Shown: in pieces, positions 6,901-11,481 of the stretch
How the letters are laid out: each line of letters starts with the position of its first letter
How positions within the stretch are numbered: position 1 is the stretch's first letter
Assembly: GCA_018672815.1 (NCBI GenBank)
Contig: JABHDX010000086.1
Span: forward strand, 1-11,481
Direction of reading: 5' to 3'
DNA length: 11,481 bases
Origin: Gammaproteobacteria bacterium
Lineage (GTDB): Bacteria; Pseudomonadota; Gammaproteobacteria; UBA11654
The notes under the pieces: model-generated
The model's input: only the letters and a program-made list of their open reading frames with translations
Told to the model about the DNA's origin: nothing
The model's database searches: none
Translations under genes and position numbers: made by a program

Positions 6901-9424
6901 ATTGGATGAGTTTATACCTACAGTGACTCTAAATTCATTGATCGACACAGTGGTAGGACAATTGCCCAAACTAGTGTTGTGCAAAAAAAATATTGAAACA
7001 ATATTAGACAACAGCCTGCTCGATTTAACATTGGATGATCATAAAGATCAATTGGATAATCTCATTACGGCTATAAAGTTATTTGATACGGCAAAGCAAT
7101 TAGAATTAGACACAATTGAAGAAGTACTCTCAGAAGGGCGGTCTGATGAGATTCAACGTCTGCTAAATGTTTTGGTTGAATTAGGAGAAAAATTCCAAGA
7201 CTTTCAATCGAAACAAAGTGCTTTTTATGCTTCCGGTACTATTCAAGCAAGTGAGTGGCAGCAAACAATACCAGCTGGCGTCTCTTTTTCATTAGTTGAA
7301 GAAAATAGCAAATGTCTTAGAGCTATTCAGCATTCTGAACATTTATCTGATTGGATTCAATACCAAAAAATTGGTCTGCAACTAAATGAGACTCCTTCTA
7401 TACAGCTGAAAGATTTGATAGAGGATGGCTCCATTCGATCTGAAGATTTATTAATCATCTATGAATATATTTATTACCAGAATCTATCGATGAGATTACT
7501 TGATAATAATGATCAACTCCGTGATTTTAATGGGCCAATACAGGAACAGAAGCGCTCAAGTTTCCAACGATTGGACCGAGAGTATATTGGTTTAATTCCA
7601 GAACGAGTCCTTGCAAGGGCGAACAATGCAGAGATACCTTATGGAGCTACTCATAGATATAAAAAACAGTTTACAGAACTGCAGTATTTGAAACATGAAT
7701 TTGGAAAACAAAGGGGGTTTTTCCCGCCTAGAACGATGGTGAGACAAGCACTGGGATCAATCCAAGCTCTCAAGCCTTGTTTTATGATGAGGCCAACCGA
7801 GGTTGCAAGATATTTGCCCAAAGAAGTCTTGTTTGATGTTGTGATTATGGATGAATCATCCCAAATATTGCCAGAACATGCTTATGGTTCATTGCTTCGG
7901 GCTAAACAGTATATATTGGTGGGAGATACCAAGCAGTTACCCCCAACAGGGTTTTTCAAAGCACGTATAGCTAGCGATGGAGATGGAGCATTTGCAGATG
8001 ATTCAGAGTCAATTTTAGAATATGCTGAAAAAATTGTTCCCATACAAAATCAAGAATATTTACAGTGGCATTATCGTTCTCAACACCACAGCTTAATCAA
8101 TTTTTCCAACTTTTATTTTTATGACAGCAATCTGAGGATTTTTCGATCTCCCAGAGGGCAGTCAGAGGAGTTTGGTGTCACAAATAAATATATCGAAAAT
8201 GGAACTTATTCGAGCAGAATAAATGAAAGAGAAGCAGAAGCTATTGTTGAAGAAGTGAGTGAGCACATGCGACATCACCGAGGCGAGACCCTAATGGTTG
8301 TTACCATGAATGTAGATCAGAAAGAAGAAATAGACCGTCAATTCCAGATTGCTCGTGAGCAACCTGAGAATGGACATATAAAAATGTATATTGATGATAG
8401 AAAACAAGAACCATCCCAAGAGATTTTTGATGTTAAGAACCTTGAGAGTGTTCAAGGTGATGAACGGGATGTGGTTTTTATTTCCTATACTTATGGACCC
8501 GACCCAGATTCTACTACACGTAAGGTGAAACAAAGTTTCAGAAACATTTCTAAAGAAAATGGTTGGAGACGATTAAATGTCTTGTTTACAAGGGCAAGAA
8601 AGCGCGTCAGGGTATTTCATTCTATTATGACATCGGATATTGTTCCTGAGAATTCGCAAGGTGTTAGAAGCAGGGGCAAGGTGGCTTTTAGAGATTATCT
8701 AGAATTCGCTGAAACAGGAAATATTCAAGGGATCATGAATGTCCGAGGGGAACCTGACAATGAATTTGAAGAATCAATTGGAAGTGCTCTCATACAACTG
8801 GGTTACAAAATAGATTATCAAGTGGGTTTTTCAGGATTTTGGATTGATATGGCTGTCAGAGACCCAAATGATGAAGGTCGCTATATCTTGGGCATTGAAG
8901 CTGATGGAGCATCGTATCATTCTCATCCATCTACAAGAGCCAGAGATCGTTTGAGACAAGAAATTCTGGAAGGTAAAGGGTGGGAAATGATTAGGGTTTG
9001 GTCAACAGATTGGTTCCAAGACCCAGATAGTGAAATTCAAAAAATTAAAACAAGAATTGAATCCCTTTTGAGTGAGCAGGAGGAAAGTCAGGCAGAAGAA
9101 CAAATGAGAGTCTCAGTAGATGTGATAGATGGTGTGTATGATGAAGCAGAGTCCGAGCACGCCATGCGATCAAGAGTTCAAACTATGGATATGTTAATTG
9201 ATCTTAGGGAAAATGAAATCAGACCAAGATTTCCTGAGAATTTTAACGAAGAGGGTATTCTCAGAACGGAATTATTATCTGCATTAATAAAGTTCTTACC
9301 CACAACTCGCCAAGAATTTGCAAATATGATTCCTTTAGAAATTAGGGATGTCACAAAAACGGAGCAAACTGCTGAATATTTAGATAGAATTCTGGAGATT
9401 CTAGCTGATTGTGATCCTAATTAA
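3962..9424 (+). CDS. DUF4011-type SF1 helicase fused to PD-(D/E)XK nuclease
   Basis: An 1820-residue, probably cytoplasmic ATP-dependent helicase-nuclease. The N-terminus (to about 215) resembles DUF4011, with the typical LYLALGFLEWYDD...SPLVLLPV segment near 180-215. The SF1 (UPF1/Dna2-like) core is split. Motif I, GPPGTGKSQT, is at 372-381 (Lys378). A helical, coiled-coil-rich insert of some 800 residues follows. Motif II, VIMDESSQ, has D1297 E1298. Motif III, VGDTKQLPP, surrounds D1322. A HYRSQHH motif follows, then VQGDERD (1497-1503) and NVLFTRAR (1539-1546). Residues about 1600-1690 match the MTES_1575-type restriction-endonuclease fold: FEES (E1603/E1604), ID1629, E1646-A-D1648-G, and GWEMIRVWSTDW; D1629, E1646 and D1648 are likely catalytic. 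The end (1744-1820) is a conserved-looking helical domain (LIDLRENEIRPRFPE). All helicase motifs and the nuclease acids are intact, so activity is expected. Relatives recur in defence islands; here it follows the membrane protein by 8 bp. The family call is sure; the defence role is inferred. Confidence 0.9.
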   Translation: MSDITEYLERERATLLGNNLSRSSTLINKDEKTVKMLKIIDEDPNFVYKHLINKDKPFNIVPMPEPNLKNLNKSVTEEEKINLKEAGFIEIDEETSKCTWIRSTDTDDESDEQDNEIKIARWAKALGINTDYEVPKTEMAELGGAQTDKNLQTFLYEKDLILKLRSLNQKTRSDDAELGIKSLYLALGFLEWYDDKNRKCQSPLVLLPVSIDIDRYSKCSIQYNGDDVESNKALLLRMEREGIELPEFDTSDPDEVDIEQYFEKINEAIDEKDDWCIRRYISMSDYNLTELEFYEDLNPENWNAGVLEANEFLMQATREGDVEQPDREHRGECNIEESDLLEKRLDLVFEADPSQYLTIKEAANKKDLVVSGPPGTGKSQTIANMIGQFISQGNTVLFVSQKKVALDVVRRNLDSKNLGQLCFELLSAKSNRGKIIGDLKNRYNLYNQPTIDHEEIEQAIDDNVNHRYALVDSLNAHAILMSEKFADSNITTFDILTTAGSLRKQLGELGANITLLNHLGRGFEFTRKLYRDQKDQMSQYQLLLNKVKDFGTIQENPWYGFQNYTVMRHDYDSLFQDLKDYQASISDLIERCEEFQAITDADEIVELDALDKHKEFVDQFKAINIQTLGEKISKIFAEVSYEDLSNALNQYDPLYKSLNYKVSEVLPGWQTIDSKIFDELSKSLDSIPALSEKIKKYERDELKQQIEEYQEVINHFFLSYEEIIKIANRLEIEDISSFQSFRSLNTIQQFLENHKEFVPEIRDEKFHNEQLDDYLVALDDKVKLFKTEEKMLRPYLNTDIINFTEMKPHFRALNAKGIFQKFSEEYIQARKYLKEITSTSAEQNNTSRLKHFMTYYHLLEDREEFDRDIEGVNLLGKHFKGHETNVSELKQVRKFYKEVRQNFTGTNQKFGTKIINLPLGEFLEIANSVDAELSNKSIALYEKTKDFYILSKLPVDQQQEFFSKKSLTELKTAMNDVAKVLDEFIPTVTLNSLIDTVVGQLPKLVLCKKNIETILDNSLLDLTLDDHKDQLDNLITAIKLFDTAKQLELDTIEEVLSEGRSDEIQRLLNVLVELGEKFQDFQSKQSAFYASGTIQASEWQQTIPAGVSFSLVEENSKCLRAIQHSEHLSDWIQYQKIGLQLNETPSIQLKDLIEDGSIRSEDLLIIYEYIYYQNLSMRLLDNNDQLRDFNGPIQEQKRSSFQRLDREYIGLIPERVLARANNAEIPYGATHRYKKQFTELQYLKHEFGKQRGFFPPRTMVRQALGSIQALKPCFMMRPTEVARYLPKEVLFDVVIMDESSQILPEHAYGSLLRAKQYILVGDTKQLPPTGFFKARIASDGDGAFADDSESILEYAEKIVPIQNQEYLQWHYRSQHHSLINFSNFYFYDSNLRIFRSPRGQSEEFGVTNKYIENGTYSSRINEREAEAIVEEVSEHMRHHRGETLMVVTMNVDQKEEIDRQFQIAREQPENGHIKMYIDDRKQEPSQEIFDVKNLESVQGDERDVVFISYTYGPDPDSTTRKVKQSFRNISKENGWRRLNVLFTRARKRVRVFHSIMTSDIVPENSQGVRSRGKVAFRDYLEFAETGNIQGIMNVRGEPDNEFEESIGSALIQLGYKIDYQVGFSGFWIDMAVRDPNDEGRYILGIEADGASYHSHPSTRARDRLRQEILEGKGWEMIRVWSTDWFQDPDSEIQKIKTRIESLLSEQEESQAEEQMRVSVDVIDGVYDEAESEHAMRSRVQTMDMLIDLRENEIRPRFPENFNEEGILRTELLSALIKFLPTTRQEFANMIPLEIRDVTKTEQTAEYLDRILEILADCDPN

Positions 9425-9450
9425 TTTTTAAAATAATCTACCAAAATCAA

Positions 9451-9465
9451 CTCAGTAAACTGCTT
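9451..9465 (+). repeat. 15-bp direct repeat, right copy (partner at 1259-1273)
   Basis: CTCAGTAAACTGCTT, preceded by CAA, lies in the 51-bp gap between the convergent helicase and OmpW genes. It is followed by CTTTTGAAAAG (9463-9473), a small palindrome with a 1-base centre that is too tight to serve as a terminator. The repeat marks the right edge of the possible island. Confidence 0.65.
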
Positions 9466-9475
9466 TTGAAAAGTC

Positions 9476-10219
9476 TTATATATTTCTTGTAGCTCTTATT
9501 GTTTCTCTTTTTTGTTTGAGAGTGACTCTTTCTTTAAGAGCTCTCCTATCCTTAAACTTTTTAGGGTTATGAAATAACCAAGAAAAATTAATACTTACTG
9601 TTAAGGGTTGCATACCCATTTCATAATCAATTTTTTCTGGAGCATAAGGACCCATAATAGTTTTATGGAGTTCTGTAGCAGTGGCACCTGACGAAGTTTT
9701 TAGTTTTCTGACATCAAGATTTAAACTGGTTTTTTCATTCACGACATAGTCAAAGCCAACCTGATAAATAGGATCCAAAGACTTTTTTAGCTTGAAATTA
9801 GCACCAGATAAGATGCCTAGAGATTTTTCTTTATGGAAGGATGAGTATATTAGACCTAAACCAATATAGGGTCTAAAATCAGAATCTTTTGGTTTAAAAT
9901 AATATTGCACAGTCGCATTAGGCGACAGTGAAATAAAGGATGCGATTTTAGCTTCCTCTCCTAAAGCCTTATTGTAGATCTCTATTTCTGAAGGGATTCC
10001 AGTCAAAAATTCAACCCCTAGATTATCAGTCATTAGGTAGCTAAATGAAAAAGTAGGCATACCATGGACTGCCATGCCAACCTGACTGTCGTTATTAAAT
10101 TGTGGCACTAAGAAGGTATAACCTGATCTTAAAATCCAATCACCTTTATTTATTTCATAATTCTGACTCCATGTATTTGTGGAGAGTAGAAAAAAGAAAA
10201 ATATTAGAAATCTTTTCAT
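9476..10219 (-). CDS. ompW: OmpW-family outer-membrane protein with basic C-terminal tail
   Basis: The 247-residue precursor has a signal peptide (MKRFLIFFFF..., probable cleavage near TWS|QN, residues 16-20) and OmpW family features: GDWILRSGYTFLVP (26-39), SYLMTDNLGVEF (60-71), a central segment ending in TVQYYF (103-108), and FRPYIGLGL (115-123). OmpW forms a small eight-stranded barrel with a narrow hydrophobic channel in the outer membrane and is linked to stress and small-molecule uptake. The barrel should end at the final aromatic strand INFSWLF (to residue 216). Here a further 31 residues follow, rich in Lys and Arg (NPKKFKDRRALKERV...), where family members usually stop. The precursor is thus longer than the roughly 210 residues usual for OmpW. 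AAGG 8 bases before the ATG (complement at 10228-10231) is a good ribosome site. It converges with the helicase gene. The family is confident; the symbol is by homology. Confidence 0.85.
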   Translation of the reverse strand: MKRFLIFFFFLLSTNTWSQNYEINKGDWILRSGYTFLVPQFNNDSQVGMAVHGMPTFSFSYLMTDNLGVEFLTGIPSEIEIYNKALGEEAKIASFISLSPNATVQYYFKPKDSDFRPYIGLGLIYSSFHKEKSLGILSGANFKLKKSLDPIYQVGFDYVVNEKTSLNLDVRKLKTSSGATATELHKTIMGPYAPEKIDYEMGMQPLTVSINFSWLFHNPKKFKDRRALKERVTLKQKRETIRATRNI

Positions 10220-10248
10220 AATAAATACCTTACCTTAAAAATATGTTG

Positions 10249-10277
10249 AGAATATGAAGAATTTATCTCCATATCAA
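10249..10277 (-). promoter_or_regulatory. sigma70-type promoter of the ompW-like gene
   Basis: On the minus strand TTGATA (10272-10277, 5 of 6) and TATTCT (10249-10254, 4 of 6) are separated by exactly 17 bases. Transcription would start near 10242, giving a leader of about 23 bases that includes the Shine-Dalgarno sequence. A small inverted repeat ATACT-CATT-AGTAT (10287-10300) lies just upstream of the -35 and could bind a regulator. Confidence 0.5.
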
Positions 10278-10397
10278 TAAACCTTCATACTCATTAGTAT
10301 AAGACCTTGAAATGATACAAATGGCTTGGACCTCAGCTTAGGGTATATTTTTGTTTAATCATTTTTAAAGAACGACAGAATAGTTGTGTTTATAAAA

Positions 10398-11036
10398 TTA
10401 AAAACAGTTTTTATCTTTTAAGGAATTTAAAAGTGCCAAATTAAAATTCACACCCGATTCACCAGTATGTAATAAAGGGTTGTTTGTTTCAGGGTCAATT
10501 TCAAGCAAATCTGCGAGCTTCGCATTAAAATCATTACCTTTAGGAAAAAACCCACAAGCCAATGCCATACTTGGTATATCAAGAACCTTATAATCAAATA
10601 CATCATCAAATTGATGATCGTAATCTTTTAAAAGATTTCTTATAAAAGCTGCATCAAACCAACTATTAAAAGCTATAAAGATTGGTTTTTTATTAAACTT
10701 TTTTAGAAAACTAACCAATTGATTTACAGTAACTTGTTCACTAAGTGAACCCTCATTAATCCATCGTTTTTGATCATAACCATTAATTTGTTTTGCTATA
10801 GGATTAATTCGATTAGGGTAAGTAGGATTCACTTTTGTATAGAATCTTCCTTTTTCATCAAGAGTTTGATTGACCATTATCAATCCAATATCAATGATTT
10901 CATTGTAATTTGGATCAAGTCCAGTTGTTTCAACATCTACGACTGCAAAGTAGGTATCAGAGGGCAATTCATTGGTAGTGTTTGCCCAGCAATTGAAGGA
11001 AAAAATAATGACTGATAAGAGTGTGAGTTTCTTCAT
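10398..11036 (-). CDS. Exported DnaQ-fold (DEDD) exonuclease-like protein
   Basis: Residues 29-206 of this 212-residue protein show the DnaQ/RNase T exonuclease fold. Exo I is FAVVDVETTGLDP (D34, E36), followed by EIIDIGLIMV, and Exo II is FNSWFDAAFI with D128. Exo III should read H-x4-D near the C-terminus, but here H190 is followed by TGESGVN, so the last metal-binding Asp is replaced by Gly195 unless a neighbour such as E193 substitutes. The protein starts with what looks like a Sec signal peptide: MKK, a hydrophobic run to about residue 14, then NCWA|NT. Members of this fold normally act in the cytoplasm in proofreading or RNA trimming, so export would be odd. A good Shine-Dalgarno sequence (TAGGA; complement around 11043-11047) sits 7 bases before the ATG at 11036, supporting that start. 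The cytochrome gene is 37 bp upstream on the same strand, so they are probably cotranscribed. The fold is confident; activity and location are not. Confidence 0.8.
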   Translation of the reverse strand: MKKLTLLSVIIFSFNCWANTTNELPSDTYFAVVDVETTGLDPNYNEIIDIGLIMVNQTLDEKGRFYTKVNPTYPNRINPIAKQINGYDQKRWINEGSLSEQVTVNQLVSFLKKFNKKPIFIAFNSWFDAAFIRNLLKDYDHQFDDVFDYKVLDIPSMALACGFFPKGNDFNAKLADLLEIDPETNNPLLHTGESGVNFNLALLNSLKDKNCF

Positions 11037-11073
11037 ATATAAATCCTAACAAACCAGTCAATATTCACAAAGG

Positions 11074-11355
11074 TTAGTTTTTTTGGGAGTAAAATTTAGC
11101 TAAATTTTTAATTTCATCATCTGTCAGTGGTTTTGCAATGGCATTCATTGCAGGGTTATCTCTACTTCCTTTTCTGAAGCTTTCTAGAGATTTAATTATG
11201 TAATTATAATCACGGTTTCCGATATTAGGTCCATGACAACTTTTGCAAAGATTTACTTTCTTATTGATTTGATTTAATTGAGATGTTTCTTGATCGCCTG
11301 CAGAGGCATTGAAAACTATGGATAGTAAGAAAAATATAAGGTTGATTTTTTTCAT
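11074..11355 (-). CDS. Small class I c-type cytochrome (c553/c4-like)
   Basis: The 93-residue precursor has a signal peptide (MKKINLIFFLLSIVFNASA, cleavage after Ala19) and one haem-binding motif, C37-K-S-C40-H41, preceded by the usual helix and followed by GPNIGNRDYNYI. The distal haem ligand is probably Met70 in NPAMNAIAKPLTDDEIKNLAKFYSQ, a typical end for the small monohaem cytochromes of the c553/c4 group in which 'M...L-x-x-x-E/D-I-x-x-L-A-x-Y/F' recurs. The mature protein of about 74 residues would carry electrons in the periplasm between respiratory complexes. The Shine-Dalgarno sequence is weak. It is the likely first gene of a pair with the exonuclease-like gene 37 bp downstream, a pairing with no obvious functional reason. 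Confidence 0.85.
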   Translation of the reverse strand: MKKINLIFFLLSIVFNASAGDQETSQLNQINKKVNLCKSCHGPNIGNRDYNYIIKSLESFRKGSRDNPAMNAIAKPLTDDEIKNLAKFYSQKN

Positions 11356-11418
11356 TAATCTAGGTTATCAAAACTATTTAAATATTAAAGCTAGGAAAAC
11401 CTAAATTGAGATCAAATT

Positions 11419-11481
11419 TTATTTTAGATTTGGAGTCATTCTCTCAACCCCATTTGGAATGGGTCTTGATTGTCTCGAAAA
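11419..11481 (-). CDS. 3' end of an unidentified gene, cut by the window edge
   Basis: On the minus strand the frame entering at 11481 gives 20 residues, FSRQSRPIPNGVERMTPNLK, and then TAA (11419-11421). The stretch reads like real protein (a Pro/Asn/Arg-rich end), and the stop lies 63 bp before the cytochrome start, as for a gene upstream in the same direction. I cannot name the family from so little. The 63-bp gap holds no clear terminator, only a short TAGG-AAAA-CCTA hairpin. Confidence 0.45.
   Translation of the reverse strand, partial: FSRQSRPIPNGVERMTPNLK

Noticed and set aside
9463..9473. CTTTTGAAAAG as a terminator between the convergent genes
   Set aside because: The 1-base centre cannot form an RNA loop and no T-tract follows; the short stem is probably chance.
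10263..10277. FNR-like site upstream of the ompW-like gene
   Set aside because: Only the ATCAA half-site fits; the other half matches at two of five bases. The same bases are better explained by the -35 element.
10770..11015. 81-codon plus-strand open frame
   Set aside because: It is antisense to the exonuclease-like gene, whose catalytic motifs are clear on the other strand.

Overview
The window is AT-rich (roughly 37% G+C by eye). It carries an OmpW-type outer-membrane porin, a small periplasmic c-type cytochrome and several proteins with classical Sec signal peptides, so it comes from a Gram-negative bacterium. OmpW together with the general style of the proteins suggests a low-GC gammaproteobacterium; the sequence does not allow a finer placement.

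Layout. The left edge (1-603) holds the 3' end of an M48-type metallopeptidase with a TerB-like tail. A repeat-rich stretch follows (about 600-1500). It contains one lysine-rich gene of unknown function (746-1186) that may have lost its C-terminus to a frameshift, and imperfect direct repeats lie on either side of it. Next comes a short, clearly GC-richer minus-strand gene (1488-1781) for a Cys/His zinc-binding 'HGG/HGA' protein, bracketed by a 13-bp inverted repeat with a nested hairpin and by a 9-bp-arm palindrome. A minus-strand secreted protein (1827-2243) is divergent, across only 45 bp, from the main operon.

The main operon (2289-9424) has two genes 8 bp apart. The first encodes a single-pass inner-membrane protein with a six-cysteine periplasmic domain, a long coiled coil, one membrane helix and a cytoplasmic helical tail. 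The second encodes an 1820-residue protein with a DUF4011-like N-terminus, a split SF1 helicase core with all main motifs, a PD-(D/E)XK nuclease domain of the MTES_1575 type and a helical C-terminal domain. Helicase-nucleases of this kind are common in anti-phage defence islands. The pairing with a periplasm-facing membrane sensor-like protein is the most interesting content here and reads as a candidate defence module. An exact 15-bp direct repeat (1259-1273 and 9451-9465) brackets the region from the zinc-binding gene to the end of the helicase gene, which fits an inserted island.

The right part (9476-11481), all on the minus strand, looks like ordinary cell-envelope chromosome but has oddities. 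The OmpW homologue has an unusual 31-residue basic tail after the barrel. A likely cytochrome c - DnaQ-fold exonuclease pair follows; the exonuclease-like protein has a signal peptide and lacks the last catalytic aspartate. The window ends inside the 3' end of another minus-strand gene.

No tRNA, rRNA, CRISPR array, transposase or integrase gene was seen.
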